Source: Gammaproteobacteria bacterium
Lineage (GTDB): Bacteria; Pseudomonadota; Gammaproteobacteria; Xanthomonadales; Wenzhouxiangellaceae
Direction: 5' to 3'
Assembly: GCA_021772955.1 (NCBI GenBank)
Contig: JAJFKZ010000040.1
Coordinates: 1-35,681 of the forward strand
Length of the DNA: 35,681 nt
The position numbers and the translations under genes are program-made. The notes beneath the pieces are model-generated. The model was not told where the DNA came from, made no database searches, and saw only the letters and a program-made list of their open reading frames with translations. Below are positions 16,768 through 29,506 of the stretch, piece by piece; position 1 is the stretch's first letter, and the number at the start of each line of letters is the position of its first letter.

Positions 16768-17544
16768 TCAGTCGGCTTCATTTTCGGCGGCTGGCGGCGT
16801 TGCCGGCATGTCGAAGATGCTTGCATCGATGTCCGGGTTCAGCTGCATTGCCTCGATCACGATACCTTGTTGAGCATCGTTGCCAAAATTGACCTGAATT
16901 GAATACGGCAGTAGCAGGCCATCGACTTCCTTGTAGTCACCCAAGGTGGTGGTGGTTGCCACTTCCTGACCCATCATGGTGGCGACGGCCTCAACCCGGA
17001 ACGGCAAGTAGTATTCGGTATCCAGATACCAGTCTTCGACGTCTGCGTTGGCCTTGGTTGCCTTGATGTGGTATGCCTCGGTGCCCTCGATGTCGGTCAC
17101 GCCGACCAGTTCCAGGGTGTGGCCCTTGTCCTTGTGGTTGACCAGTGGCCCGAAGAAATCAGCCTGGTCGCGGGCCTGCTTGAGCTGATCGTCAGCCATC
17201 GGCTCGGCGGTGGTCTTGCCCATGAACGGCATCACCGACCAGCCTTGTGCGCCATCGTAGGCGCTGACGGCTTGCATGCCCTGGAATTCGAAGTCCATGC
17301 GCATTTTCTGCGCTTTCGGCAAAAACTTCAGCGTGAATGGGGCTTCCATACCGCCTGGAAAAACCAGCTTGCCCGAGGCACTGACGCTGTTGGTGTTATC
17401 GATGGCAGCCTGGCCACCAATGGTCTCCAGATAGCCTGCGAGTACGGTATCAAGATCGGTGTCGCTGGCGCTGGACAGGCCTGGCACGGTCAGCAGGAAT
17501 GTCATTAGGGTGGCGATAAGAGCCGAGGATAGGATGTGCCGCAT
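16768..17544 (-). CDS. Periplasmic outer-membrane lipoprotein-sorting-like protein (LolA/LolB fold)
   Basis: 258 residues with a signal peptide (cleavage after SSASD or just before, about residue 27). The body has the strand-rich pattern of the LolA-like superfamily: an N-terminal helix YLETIGGQAAIDN, then SVSASGKLVFPGG, FTLKFLPKAQKMRMDFEF, a helical segment, DWYLDTEYYLPFRVEA and a last strand pair LLLPYSIQVNFG before IDASIFDMPA. Members of this wider group bind lipids or lipoproteins in the periplasm, and many are not true LolA. The ribosome site GGAG lies about 7 bases before the ATG. It ends at a strong terminator, so it is transcribed separately from the downstream Asp-box gene. Confidence 0.8.
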   Translation of the reverse strand: MRHILSSALIATLMTFLLTVPGLSSASDTDLDTVLAGYLETIGGQAAIDNTNSVSASGKLVFPGGMEAPFTLKFLPKAQKMRMDFEFQGMQAVSAYDGAQGWSVMPFMGKTTAEPMADDQLKQARDQADFFGPLVNHKDKGHTLELVGVTDIEGTEAYHIKATKANADVEDWYLDTEYYLPFRVEAVATMMGQEVATTTTLGDYKEVDGLLLPYSIQVNFGNDAQQGIVIEAMQLNPDIDASIFDMPATPPAAENEAD

Positions 17545-17881
17545 GGGGGTCTCCGATAGAGTGTGTTATTCCAGCTTGCAGTTTACGTGATGCGCAGCTG
17601 GTAATCATCTGCCATAAGTCATGAAAAAAATCTGACTAGCAGCCTGACTGGCCAGAATGTGCAAAATAACCTGCTCAGTAGCCTTGTGATTTGAATATAG
17701 GGATTGTGGCCCGAAATTGGCAATGCTATAATTGACGGGATTTGCAGATCAGTGTGGTAATTGGCCTTGTGAGTGCTTTGGTCGATGTTCTGGCAGAGCA
17801 CCCGAGTACAGGCATTTCGCAGCGGGTTGCAAACCCTGATTGCGCTTTACCGGCGCGGATTTTATCGTGAGAGTGGATGAC
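17545..17881. other. Intergenic promoter region (about 337 bp) between divergent units
   Basis: This stretch separates the minus-strand LolA-like gene from the atp operon and must carry promoters for both. The atp promoter is listed separately. The frames at 17619-17801 and 17726-18019 on the minus strand are shadows without ribosome sites. Confidence 0.6.
17704..17732 (+). promoter_or_regulatory. Candidate sigma-70 promoter of the atp operon (extended -10)
   Basis: TATAAT at 17727-17732 is a perfect -10 box, preceded by TGC (extended -10). TTGTGG at 17704-17709 is a partial -35 box at 17-base spacing. A start near 17739 would give a leader of about 140 bases before atpI. Confidence 0.7.
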
Positions 17882-19403
<1,522 letters not shown>

Positions 19404-19452
19404 TGACCTACAAACGAATTCGAGCAAAACTTTTTTACAACCTGAGTAATAA

Positions 19453-19734
<282 letters not shown>

Positions 19735-19782
19735 GGTCACGGACAATAGTGCTGCATCTGAACAGATCATAGAGGAAAGCTT

Positions 19783-20247
19783 GTGAACATTAATCTGACG
19801 CTGGTACTGCAGTCGATCGCGATGATGATCTTCGTGTGGTTCTGCATGAAGTTCATCTGGCCGCCACTGACACGTGCGCTGGAAGAGCGTCGCGAAAAAA
19901 TCGCTGCGGGCCTGGCTGCATCTGACGAGGCCGAGAAGGAGCTGAACAAGGCCCGGGTTGAAGCCGAGCAGATCATCGATGCGGCCCGGCAGCAGGCTTC
20001 TGGCATTCTTGACCAGGCCGGTCAGCGTGGTCATCAAATTGTTGATCAGGCCAAGCAGGAAGCTGTGCATGAACGCGAACGCCAGGTGCGTGCGACTGAA
20101 GCTGAAATCACGCAGGCTCAGAATCAGGCTCGTGTTGCACTGCAAAAAGAAACGGTACAACTGAGCATCGCCGGAGCCAGCAAGGTGTTGGGTCGTGAAG
20201 TCAAGGCATCCGATCATGAACAGCTGCTCAAGGAATTGATCGCCTGA
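19783..20247 (+). CDS. atpF: F0F1 ATP synthase subunit b
   Basis: 154 residues. One N-terminal membrane helix (about 5-27, with [18 protein letters not shown]) is followed by a long charged helix that forms the peripheral stalk dimer. The stretch [20 protein letters not shown] is the standard start of the stalk. The start codon is GTG 19783, with AGAGGAAAG just upstream. It lies between atpE and atpH as in other gammaproteobacteria. Confidence 0.96.
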   Translation: MNINLTLVLQSIAMMIFVWFCMKFIWPPLTRALEERREKIAAGLAASDEAEKELNKARVEAEQIIDAARQQASGILDQAGQRGHQIVDQAKQEAVHERERQVRATEAEITQAQNQARVALQKETVQLSIAGASKVLGREVKASDHEQLLKELIA

Positions 20248-20262
20248 TGAGGGCTTGCCATT

Positions 20263-20796
20263 ATGCTTGAAAATGCCACTTTAGCCCGACCCTACGCCAA
20301 GGCCATTTTTGCCATCGCCGGGGATGATCTGTCAGGCTACAGCGAACAGATCAATCTGTTGGCAGCCATTGTCGCCGATCCGCAACTGACGGCACTGATT
20401 GGTCATCCGCGCATACCCCATGCTCAGCTGGCTGATGTCATCAATGACGTGGCCGGCTCGGCGTTCGCCAAACCGCTGCAGGATTTTGTCAAGATCCTGG
20501 CCGACAATGGCCGGTTGCCGTTGCTGGCGGATATTGCCGAGCAGTTTGGTGAATTGCGGGCCGCAGCAGAAAAAGTGTTGCAGGTTGAAGTTCTGACCGC
20601 AATGCCATTGAGCGAGACACAACAGGCAGCGCTGCAGAAAAACCTGGCACAACGCTTTGGTTCTGCCATCGAGCTGGGTGCCAGGGTTGATGAGTCACTG
20701 CTGGCCGGCGTCATCGTACGCGCTGGTGATCAGGTCATCGACGCCTCCGCACGCGGACGGCTGCAGCGGCTTGGTCAGGCCATGCAGCACGGCTGA
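20263..20796 (+). CDS. atpH: F0F1 ATP synthase subunit delta
   Basis: 177 residues, the same length as the E. coli protein. The N-terminal six-helix bundle begins with LARPYAKAIFAIA. The C-terminal part has the family sequence AGVIVRAGDQVIDASARGRLQRL, which joins the F1 head to the b-stalk. It follows atpF by 15 bases. The ribosome site is weak (GAGGGC). Confidence 0.96.
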   Translation: MLENATLARPYAKAIFAIAGDDLSGYSEQINLLAAIVADPQLTALIGHPRIPHAQLADVINDVAGSAFAKPLQDFVKILADNGRLPLLADIAEQFGELRAAAEKVLQVEVLTAMPLSETQQAALQKNLAQRFGSAIELGARVDESLLAGVIVRAGDQVIDASARGRLQRLGQAMQHG

Positions 20797-20882
20797 CGAC
20801 AGAATTCACCGGCACAAACAGCCTTATCGGGCAATCATAATCTGGACAATGACGGTCCCCAGGGACCATGAAGGAAACCAAC

Positions 20883-22430
20883 ATGCAAACGCAACTCAAG
20901 CCATCGGAAATCAGTGAACTGATTCGTAAACGAGTCGAACAGTTCGAGGTTGTCGCCGAAGCACGCAATGAAGGCACCGTGGTCAGTGTCGCCGACGGTA
21001 TCTGCCGTCTGCACGGACTTAACGACGCCATGCAGGGCGAAATGATCGAGTTCCCGAACGACACCTATGGTCTGGCGCTCAATCTGGAGCGGGATTCAGT
21101 CGGTGTGGTTGTGCTCGGCGACTATGAGCACATCAGTGAAGGTGATACGGTCAAATGCACCGGACGCATCCTGGAAGTGCCAGTGGGCCCGGGCCTGTTG
21201 GGTCGCGTCGTGGATGCGCTGGGTAATCCGATCGATGGTGCCGGACCGATCGAAAGCGATGGTTTCGAAGCGATTGAAAAGATCGCACCGGGGGTAATCA
21301 CCCGGCAAGCAGTTTCACAACCGGTGCAGACCGGGTTGAAATCCATCGATGCGATGGTGCCGGTGGGGCGCGGTCAGCGCGAACTGATTATCGGTGACCG
21401 TCAGACCGGCAAGACCGCGGTTGCTATTGATGCGATCATCAACCAGAAAGGCACTGGTATCAAATGTATCTACGTGGCGGTGGGCCAGAAGGTGTCGTCG
21501 GTGGCCGCACTGGTGAAAAAACTGGAAGAACATGGCGCCATGGCGCACACCATCGTGGTCAACGCCAGTGCCGCCGAATCGGCTGCAATGCAGTACATTG
21601 CCCCTTATTCCGGCTGTGCCATGGGCGAGTACTTCCGCGATCGCGGCGAGGATGCGCTGATCGTGTTTGACGATCTGTCCAAGCAGGCGGTGGCTTATCG
21701 CCAGGTTTCACTGCTGCTGCGTCGTCCACCAGGCCGCGAAGCGTATCCCGGTGACGTGTTCTATCTGCATTCGCGTCTGCTCGAGCGTGCCGCACGCATC
21801 AGTGCCGTCGAAGTGGAAAAGCGCACTAACGGCAAGGTCAAGGGCAAAACCGGCTCACTGACCGCGTTGCCGATCATTGAAACCCAGGCCGGTGACGTTT
21901 CGGCGTTTGTGCCGACCAACGTGATTTCGATCACCGATGGCCAGATCTTTCTGGAAACTGACTTGTTCAATGCCGGTATTCGCCCGGCCATCAATGCCGG
22001 TTTGTCGGTATCGCGAGTCGGCGGTGCAGCACAGACCAAGATCATCAAGAAACTGGGTGGTGGCGTGCGCCTGGCGCTGGCCCAGTTCCGTGAACTGGCG
22101 GCGTTTGCGCAGTTTGCATCGGATCTGGACAAGACCACCAGAGCACAGCTGGAGCGCGGCGAACGCGTGACCGAGCTGATGAAGCAGCCACAATACAGCC
22201 CGTTGAGTGTGGCAGAAATGGCGATCAGTCTGTACGCAGCCAATGAAGGCTTTCTGGACGATGTGCCCAAGGACAAGATCGTTGATTTTGAACATGCTCT
22301 GCACGGCTACATGAACAGCGAACAGGCCAAGTTGATGCAGACAGTCAATGACAGCGGTGACTGGAACGATGAGCTGGCGCAGCAATTCAGTGCTGCGATC
22401 ACTGCGTTCAAAAAAACCGGCAGCTGGTAA
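20883..22430 (+). CDS. atpA: F0F1 ATP synthase subunit alpha
   Basis: 515 residues. Non-catalytic nucleotide-binding subunit of the F1 hexamer. The P-loop GDRQTGKT is at 171-178, the Walker B region is [15 protein letters not shown], and the arginine finger lies in [11 protein letters not shown] prefer ATG 20883 over the in-frame ATG 20868, because AAGGAA sits 7-8 bases upstream of 20883 and the protein then starts like other alpha subunits ([14 protein letters not shown]). Confidence 0.97.
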   Translation: MQTQLKPSEISELIRKRVEQFEVVAEARNEGTVVSVADGICRLHGLNDAMQGEMIEFPNDTYGLALNLERDSVGVVVLGDYEHISEGDTVKCTGRILEVPVGPGLLGRVVDALGNPIDGAGPIESDGFEAIEKIAPGVITRQAVSQPVQTGLKSIDAMVPVGRGQRELIIGDRQTGKTAVAIDAIINQKGTGIKCIYVAVGQKVSSVAALVKKLEEHGAMAHTIVVNASAAESAAMQYIAPYSGCAMGEYFRDRGEDALIVFDDLSKQAVAYRQVSLLLRRPPGREAYPGDVFYLHSRLLERAARISAVEVEKRTNGKVKGKTGSLTALPIIETQAGDVSAFVPTNVISITDGQIFLETDLFNAGIRPAINAGLSVSRVGGAAQTKIIKKLGGGVRLALAQFRELAAFAQFASDLDKTTRAQLERGERVTELMKQPQYSPLSVAEMAISLYAANEGFLDDVPKDKIVDFEHALHGYMNSEQAKLMQTVNDSGDWNDELAQQFSAAITAFKKTGSW

Positions 22431-22477
22431 AAGTGCTCAGCTTGAGCATACGCGAAGTAATCGACAGGTAAACTGAT

Positions 22478-23347
22478 ATGGCTGGTGCACGCGAAATCGT
22501 AAGCAAGATCCGCAGCGTCAAGAACACCAAGAAGGTGACCAAGGCGCTGGAAATGGTATCGGCAAGCAAGATCCGCAAATCGCAGGATCTGATGTCGTCA
22601 TCGCGGCCCTATGCGCGCATGATCCGGCAAGTGGTCGGTCATCTGTCCGCAGCCAATCCGGAGTATCGGCATCCGTTCATGGTTGAGCGCGAGGCCATCA
22701 ATTCGGTGGGTTACATCGTGATCTCCACCGATCGCGGCTTGTGCGGTGGTCTCAACAGTAACCAGAACCGGCTGCTGGTGAAACACATGCAGGAACAGAG
22801 GAACATCGGCGCTGCCATCAGCATGGTAACGGTAGGTCGCAAGGCGAATCAGTATTTTCGCAATATCAGCGGAATTGAAGTGGTTGCACACGCCGCCGGA
22901 CTGGGTGAACAGCCACGTCTGGAAGACCTGATCGGTGTGATCAAGATCATTCTCGACAGTTATCGGGATGGCAAGGTTGATCGATTGTTTCTGTGCTACA
23001 CCGATTTCATCAACACCATGACCCAGCAGCCGGTGATAGCGCCGCTACTGCCGCTTCCGGAAGCCAAGGATGAAGAGCAGTTGCTGAAAACCTGGGATTA
23101 TCTGTATGAACCAGAGCCACGCGAGCTGCTGGATTATGTGCTCACCCGCTACATCGAATCGCTGGTGTATCAGGCGGTGCTGGAAAATCTGGCCAGTGAG
23201 CATGCAGCACGCATGGTGGCCATGAAAAGCGCTTCCGACAACGCCACTGATCTTATTGATGAACTCAATCTGGTCTACAACAAGGCCAGACAGGCGGCTA
23301 TTACGCAGGAAATTTCCGAAATCGTCGGCGGAGCGGCCGCAGTCTGA
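22478..23347 (+). CDS. atpG: F0F1 ATP synthase subunit gamma
   Basis: 289 residues, the rotor shaft of F1. The N-terminal helix [20 protein letters not shown] and the C-terminal helix with [20 protein letters not shown] form the coiled coil. [15 protein letters not shown] is the conserved end. The central part has the Rossmann-like segment with [11 protein letters not shown]. The stop TGA (23345-23347) shares its last base with the ATG of the next gene, a lipoprotein, instead of being followed directly by atpD. Confidence 0.97.
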   Translation: MAGAREIVSKIRSVKNTKKVTKALEMVSASKIRKSQDLMSSSRPYARMIRQVVGHLSAANPEYRHPFMVEREAINSVGYIVISTDRGLCGGLNSNQNRLLVKHMQEQRNIGAAISMVTVGRKANQYFRNISGIEVVAHAAGLGEQPRLEDLIGVIKIILDSYRDGKVDRLFLCYTDFINTMTQQPVIAPLLPLPEAKDEEQLLKTWDYLYEPEPRELLDYVLTRYIESLVYQAVLENLASEHAARMVAMKSASDNATDLIDELNLVYNKARQAAITQEISEIVGGAAAV

Positions 23348-23868
23348 TGCTGCTGCGCTGGCCCATCATGCTGATGGCAATGCTGATGACAGCAGGCTGT
23401 GGCGTGTTCGCTGATGCCAAGCGGCAACCACCCCCAGCGCCGGCGGTGGCGAGTGCTAGCCAGCAGCAGCAACATGCAGCGCAGGTTGAGCAGATCGCCA
23501 GCGTTGAAGTCAGCTGGGAAGACAAAAGTACACTGCGGGCGCCGGCCACTGAAGCCAATATGCTGTCGGCGTCAATCCTGCAGGAGTTACGCCAACGCAA
23601 CATGAGCCATGTCCAGGCTGACAGGACATTGCGCGTGCGCGTGATGGAAGTTTTGGTAGCTGCTGGTGGGCAGATGAAAACTGGCACCAGTGTGCTTAAC
23701 GCCAGAGTCTATGTACTGGCCGCTGACGGCAGCCAGCTGTTGAATTATCCATTGCGTACAGCACTCACGGTCACGGCCAGAAGTTCACAGACGCCGGAAC
23801 AACAGCTCAGTGCGCTGTATAAGCGCTTTGCCGAACAGACCGCAGATGCTTTGCAGCAGCAACAATGA
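23347..23868 (+). CDS. Lipoprotein of unknown function inserted between atpG and atpD
   Basis: 173 residues, in a TGATG stop-start overlap with atpG, so translation is probably coupled. The N-terminus is a lipoprotein signal ([18 protein letters not shown], lipobox MTAGC, Cys18). A Pro/Ala/Gln-rich linker to about residue 50 follows, then a compact domain: SVEVSWEDKSTL, a helix with SASILQELRQRNM, the strand TLRVRVMEVLVAAGG, then LNARVYVLAADGSQLLNYPL and a C-terminal helix. The layout (helix, then two or three strands ending in a substituent-type sequence) recalls DUF4410-like outer-membrane lipoproteins, but I cannot assign the family. Codon use matches the atp genes, so a recent insertion is unlikely. 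An ordinary ATP synthase operon has no gene here. It could be an accessory factor for the complex or simply a hitch-hiker. Confidence 0.8.
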   Translation: MLLRWPIMLMAMLMTAGCGVFADAKRQPPPAPAVASASQQQQHAAQVEQIASVEVSWEDKSTLRAPATEANMLSASILQELRQRNMSHVQADRTLRVRVMEVLVAAGGQMKTGTSVLNARVYVLAADGSQLLNYPLRTALTVTARSSQTPEQQLSALYKRFAEQTADALQQQQ

Positions 23869-23911
23869 TGCTGCATTGATGAGCATCCAGACACTCAATT
23901 TTGAAATTTGA

Positions 23912-25348
<1,437 letters not shown>

Positions 25349-25405
25349 GCAGGACGCCAGATGCCTACGTATACAGCGGCCAACCACAGCAACGGGTAAA
25401 GCAAC

Positions 25406-25828
25406 ATGTCCACCATCAAATGCGATATCGTCAGTGCCGAGAAGTCGATCTTCTCTGGAGAGGTCGTGCGCGTCTATGCCACCGGGCAAATGGGCGAATT
25501 GGGAATTGCACCACGGCATGCGCCGCTGCTGACCAGATTGGCACCGGGGCAGGTGCGCGTGCAGACCGAGGACGGTGAAGAACAGTACTATTATATTTCC
25601 GGCGGCTTGCTGGAAGTGCAACCGCACCTGGTCACAGTGCTGGCCGACACCGCCGAACGTGCCGAAGACCTGGACGAGGCCGCCGCGTTGCGTGCCAAGG
25701 AAGATGCCGAACGCAAGCTGGCCGACAAAGCTGGTGAGCGTGACCTGGCTGAAGTACAGCTGGAGCTCGCTATGGCCCAGGCACAGCTGCATGCGTTGGC
25801 CAGATTGAAGAAAAACATCAAACGATAA
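25406..25828 (+). CDS. atpC: F0F1 ATP synthase subunit epsilon
   Basis: 140 residues, the rotor subunit that can inhibit hydrolysis. The N-terminal ten-strand sandwich includes IFSGEVVRVYATGQMGELGI and the conserved HAPLLT. The C-terminal two-helix part, rich in Ala, Glu and Lys, is present (AERKLADKAGERDLAEVQ to ALARLKKNIKR), so the inhibitory hairpin is intact. Last gene of the operon. Confidence 0.96.
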   Translation: MSTIKCDIVSAEKSIFSGEVVRVYATGQMGELGIAPRHAPLLTRLAPGQVRVQTEDGEEQYYYISGGLLEVQPHLVTVLADTAERAEDLDEAAALRAKEDAERKLADKAGERDLAEVQLELAMAQAQLHALARLKKNIKR

Positions 25829-26115
25829 TCACGCCCGGATCCATGCTCTGGATCACTGGTGTCCTGTCACAGCTGCCGCAGCTGCAAACTGAACAAAGGC
25901 CGGGACACTGTCAGCACAGATCTGCAGCTCGAACCCCTCATGAAATAGCCGGGTTAAGCGGTCGGCAAAATGACAGCTTACCCGCAAAACACCATCAAGA
26001 TGCCATGCCTAATTGCGTAAATCGCATTGGTTTTCTACATCAGGCAAGTATCAAGTGCATGGCAAATCAGTAGCATAACCAGCATAATAATGCATCGTTA
26101 TAGCGGAGCATGGTG
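25829..26115. other. Intergenic region after atpC with weak hairpin and a solo element end
   Basis: GATCCA (25838-25843) and TGGATC (25849-25854) form a short hairpin 10 bases after the atpC stop but without a T-run, so it is only a possible terminator. Bases 25928-25958 resemble one end of the inverted-repeat element found at 31732-31762 (25 of 31 positions by eye). No partner arm is visible nearby. No gene is supported. Confidence 0.45.
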
Positions 26116-26919
26116 ATGTCGAACCCTCAGCCGCCGCCGCAACAAGGCCATTCAAGCATCCATAATACAGACGCTGAGCGACCATTTGCGGCTGCGTGCA
26201 GGCCGTTATCGACCACTGCAGTGTGGCGCTGGCTCGCTGCTGGCTGGCGTGATTATCGCAACAGTTGGCGCGTCAGCACAGTGTTTGGGCTGCTGGTTCT
26301 AGGCATTAGCCTGGCCGTGGTTACACTCGCCTGGTGGCTTGGAAAATATATATTGGTGTTGGCCATGCTGACCGGGTTTGTGTTTATTGCACCGTTGCTT
26401 GCCACCGGGATGTATTCGGTCAGTCGGCAACTGGCGCGTGGCGAACAAGTGTCGCTCAGTCGCTGTATCAGGCGCATGCATCTGGCGCTGCGTGATGCCA
26501 TGTTGTTTGCGCTGGTATTGCTGGTGATTTTTCTGGTCTGGGTGCGTGCTGCATCCATGGTGCATGTGTTCTTTCCAGTCAGTGCCGATCAGGACTGGAC
26601 AGCGTTACTGTTGTTTCTTGTGGTCGGTTCTGCGGTGGGCTCGATATTTGCCTTGCTGGTGTTTGCCGCAACGGCTTTTTCTCTGCCTATGATTGTCGAC
26701 AAGGATGCCGATATGATCACCGCGATCATCACCAGTATCAATGCTGTTTTGCGCAACAAACCAGCCATGCTGCTGTGGCTATTGATCATCCTGGCCATGT
26801 TGCTGCTGTCATTTGCTACGCTGGGGCTGGGCCTGATAGTGAGCATACCCTGGCTGGGCTATGCCAGCTACCATGCTTACGCAGAAGTCATTGATGCCGG
26901 TGCCTGGGCCGATGTCTGA
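26116..26919 (+). CDS. DUF2189-type integral membrane protein
   Basis: 267 residues with about six hydrophobic helices (approximately 50-70, 72-98, 128-150, 165-195 and two near 220-255). The N-terminal cytoplasmic part ends with a family-like segment WLAAGWRDYRNSW. A Gly-rich first helix pair, the motif LLATGMYSVSRQLARGE and a late FSLPMIVDKDADMITAIITS are typical of the DUF2189 group of predicted membrane proteins, function unknown. GGAG lies 7 bases before ATG 26116. The in-frame ATG 26110 overlaps the site too closely. It stands between atpC and the paralog cluster. Confidence 0.8.
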   Translation: MSNPQPPPQQGHSSIHNTDAERPFAAACRPLSTTAVWRWLAAGWRDYRNSWRVSTVFGLLVLGISLAVVTLAWWLGKYILVLAMLTGFVFIAPLLATGMYSVSRQLARGEQVSLSRCIRRMHLALRDAMLFALVLLVIFLVWVRAASMVHVFFPVSADQDWTALLLFLVVGSAVGSIFALLVFAATAFSLPMIVDKDADMITAIITSINAVLRNKPAMLLWLLIILAMLLLSFATLGLGLIVSIPWLGYASYHAYAEVIDAGAWADV

Positions 26920-27006
26920 AGCAACAAACTGTAATGGTCCGTGCGCATAGCTGGTCATCTCAAAGAGGGGCTGACCTGCACAAGCTAACAAGTGGAGAAT
27001 GACGAA

Positions 27007-27741
27007 ATGACCATTATTTGCAGATTCCTGGTACTGATCAGCCTAGCTGGTGCAACTGGCAATGCACTGCATGCTCAGGCACTGGGATCCATTACCGATG
27101 GTCGCGGCAGTGCCAATGCCGTGCAGGCGCTGCAAATGTTGCAACAGCGTGCTGATCTGGCCTATGTACAAAAAGAGTATGCGCGAGCTTACGAGCTGTA
27201 TGTGCATCTGAACAAGGTCGGCGATAAATTTGCGCAATTTCGTCTGGCCACCTTGTATGAAGATGGCCGTCATGTCCAGCAGGATCTGGTCGAGGCTTAT
27301 GCCTGGTCCTATCTGGCTGCTGAAACAGGACGTAAATCATTGCGAGAGTACCACTTGCAAATCAAGTCCAAACTGCCAGCGGAGCAGTTACCGCAGGCCA
27401 GAGAACGCGCCAGCGCGCTGGTTGCAGAATACGGCATTTTTCAGCAGGCAATCAAGGCGCAGGACATGCTGCGCAGCGAAATTCGAAAATGCACCGGTTC
27501 CCGGGTGGGCAGTCGCTGTGATGCCGTTTCCAGCAGTAATTTAGGCTGTGGTATTACCTCGGATCGACTGCCGGAAACAAAATGCCTGCGCATCGGAAGT
27601 CTTGGTCTGGTTGCCGTAAACGGTGTCTTTCCAGCGCAGATACGGCAGGTTCAAAATGGCCTGCGTGACTTTATCAGCGACTACAATCCCGGACGCGTGG
27701 AGTTGGGGGATTTAGAGCTGATCCCGGATCAGAAGGATTGA
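27007..27741 (+). CDS. Secreted Sel1-like protein with four-cysteine C-terminal domain, paralog 1
   Basis: 244 residues. Signal peptide (MTIICRFLVLISLAGATG, cleavage after LHA). Residues about 35-110 form a helical repeat region with one good Sel1-type repeat (FAQFRLATLYEDGRHVQQDL then EAYAWSYLAAETG). The C-terminal part is highly conserved in the two following genes: CTGSRVGSRCDAVSSS, GCGITSD, KCLRIGSLGL and YNPGRVELGDLELI. Four cysteines, presumably paired as disulfides in the periplasm, are kept in all three. ATG 27007 has GGAG 9 bases upstream; GTG 26992 is less likely. Sel1 repeats usually mediate protein contacts. No catalytic motif is visible and I know of no name for this domain. Confidence 0.8.
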   Translation: MTIICRFLVLISLAGATGNALHAQALGSITDGRGSANAVQALQMLQQRADLAYVQKEYARAYELYVHLNKVGDKFAQFRLATLYEDGRHVQQDLVEAYAWSYLAAETGRKSLREYHLQIKSKLPAEQLPQARERASALVAEYGIFQQAIKAQDMLRSEIRKCTGSRVGSRCDAVSSSNLGCGITSDRLPETKCLRIGSLGLVAVNGVFPAQIRQVQNGLRDFISDYNPGRVELGDLELIPDQKD

Positions 27742-27858
27742 TGACGCAATGCCAATTTGTGACGACACGAGTACGAGAAGTGTAATATATATCAAGAAAC
27801 ACCGGTTTACATCTACAAGGGTTACAGTCAGCAACACCGATTGCTAAAGGAGATTGAC

Positions 27859-28596
27859 ATGCGACACACAAGTCACCAATGGATAATCTTGTTCACTGCA
27901 ATGCTGTTTGCATCGCTGGCTCAGGCACAATTAATCGATTTCAACAGTCCGCTGGGTGGCGCCACCAACGCCAAGCTTACCCTGCAAATGATACAGCAAC
28001 GCGCTGACATCGCCTATGCGCATGGTCAAGACCGGCGTGCCTGGGGGCTGTATCAACAGCTGGCTGCTGTGGGCGACAAGTTTGCTCAATTCCGCATCGC
28101 CACGATGTATGAGGATGGCCGACATGCCAGTCGCGATCCGGTTCAGGCGCACAGTTGGGCCGCGCTGGCCGCTGAAACCGGGCGCATGGAATTCAGACAC
28201 TATCAGGCCAGTCTCAGAGCACAGCTGGATCCACAGCAACTGGCCATGTCCGACTCAATCACGAAAGAGCTGATTAGCAATAATGGTATTTTTAATCAGG
28301 CCGTCGCAGCATTGGAGTTGCTGCAAAAGGGCGTTTCAAGATGCACTGGATCAAGAGTAGGCAGTCGTTGCGACAGTGTCAGCAGTTCTACCCTGGGCTG
28401 CAGCATTGCCAGTGATTTTCCACCTGATCAGACTTGTTTGCGAATCGGCAGCCTGGGACTGGCCGATATCTCAGGCTCGTATCCGGCCAGTTTGCGTCGG
28501 ATAGAACATGCGCTTGATGTGTTTGTAACTGAATACAATCCAGGACGCGTACAACTGGGTGATTTTGAGTGGTTTGAGCAGGCAGTACGGCGCTGA
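27859..28596 (+). CDS. Secreted Sel1-like protein with four-cysteine C-terminal domain, paralog 2
   Basis: 245 residues. Signal peptide (MRHTSHQWIILFTAMLFASL, cleavage after AQA). AAAGGAG lies 7 bases before ATG 27859. It keeps the same plan as its neighbours: N-terminal helix LTLQMIQQRADIAYAHG, the Sel1-type stretch FAQFRIATMYEDGRHASRDP then WAALAAETG, and the signature CTGSRVGSRCDSVSSSTLGC, with CLRIGSLGL and EYNPGRVQLGDFEW near the end. In this copy GCSI replaces GCGI and the Tyr of the AYAW motif is lost (AHSWAALAAE). It ends 98 bases before paralog 3. Confidence 0.8.
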   Translation: MRHTSHQWIILFTAMLFASLAQAQLIDFNSPLGGATNAKLTLQMIQQRADIAYAHGQDRRAWGLYQQLAAVGDKFAQFRIATMYEDGRHASRDPVQAHSWAALAAETGRMEFRHYQASLRAQLDPQQLAMSDSITKELISNNGIFNQAVAALELLQKGVSRCTGSRVGSRCDSVSSSTLGCSIASDFPPDQTCLRIGSLGLADISGSYPASLRRIEHALDVFVTEYNPGRVQLGDFEWFEQAVRR

Positions 28597-28694
28597 TAAC
28601 ATTGCACCAACTTTGGAATAGGCAATACGTCTCGAATAACCTCAGCCGCGTAATGCAACTTGCAACGAAATAAATTGAACGAAGGAGATTAATC

Positions 28695-29414
28695 ATGAAT
28701 TGGACAAAATGTGTAATTTCGGTGATCCTGGTAATGAGTGCGGCACAAGTTGCTGCGCAGAATTTGGGCGATTCATTAGATGGCGGCGGCAACATGAATG
28801 CCCGCCAGGCCATGGAGCAGATGCAGCAGCAGGCCGACTCGGCTTATGCTGGCGGCAACTACAAGCAGGCTTTCAGACTGTATGATCGCCTCAGTGAAGT
28901 CGGTGACAGTTTTGCCACGTATCGGATCGCCACGATGTATGCAAAAGGTCTGCATTTTGAGCAAAGCCAGATTGAAGCCTATGCCTGGTCGTATGTGGCG
29001 GCGCAAACGGGTAACCAGGCCTTTAAGGATTACCATCTCGCCATCAAGAATCAATTGTCGCAAGCAGAGCTGCAGTCAGCGCGCGAACGTGCCGGCCAAC
29101 TGGTCGTGCAACGTGGCGCTTTCAGCAACGCCGTGGCGTCAAAAAGAGCGCTGGATCGGGCCTTGAGAAGCTGTGCCGGCTCGCGCGTTGGCAGTCGATG
29201 TGATGCGGTATCAATCTCCAGTCAGGGCTGTGGTATCGCATCGGAGGCCATGGTTTCGGCTGAGTGTCTCCGCATCGGTGCTTTGGGTCTGGCGGCAATC
29301 AATGAAATGCCCGCGCGAATTCGGTCGGTGCGCAACGCGCTGGATGACTTTATCGAGCAATACAATCCTGGGCAGGTACAGTTGGGTGACTTCGAGCTGA
29401 TTGAAGCGCAGTGA
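28695..29414 (+). CDS. Secreted Sel1-like protein with four-cysteine C-terminal domain, paralog 3
   Basis: 239 residues. Signal peptide (MNWTKCVISVILVMSAAQV, cleavage after VAA). AAGGAG lies 7-8 bases before the ATG. The Sel1-type region reads FATYRIATMYAKGLHFEQS then EAYAWSYVAAQTG. The signature domain is CAGSRVGSRCDAVSISSQGC, GIASEA, CLRIGALGL and YNPGQVQLGDFELIE. All four cysteines align with the other two copies. The mature region is rich in Gln and Ala at its start (AMEQMQQQADSAYAGGNYKQ). Sequence identity across the three is highest in the C-terminal domain, so that part is probably the functional one. Confidence 0.8.
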   Translation: MNWTKCVISVILVMSAAQVAAQNLGDSLDGGGNMNARQAMEQMQQQADSAYAGGNYKQAFRLYDRLSEVGDSFATYRIATMYAKGLHFEQSQIEAYAWSYVAAQTGNQAFKDYHLAIKNQLSQAELQSARERAGQLVVQRGAFSNAVASKRALDRALRSCAGSRVGSRCDAVSISSQGCGIASEAMVSAECLRIGALGLAAINEMPARIRSVRNALDDFIEQYNPGQVQLGDFELIEAQ

Positions 29415-29506
29415 TAGTTCTGCTGATTCTGCTGTCATAGCAGTATGAGCACTGCAAGTTTAAGCTTGCATTCGAGCTTTTGGCCATGGTCAAACGGAGA
29501 GATGTT

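Noticed and set aside
20868-20882. Earlier ATG of the alpha subunit frame
   Set aside because: The bases AAGGAA inside these codons are the ribosome site for ATG 20883, which gives the standard N-terminus.
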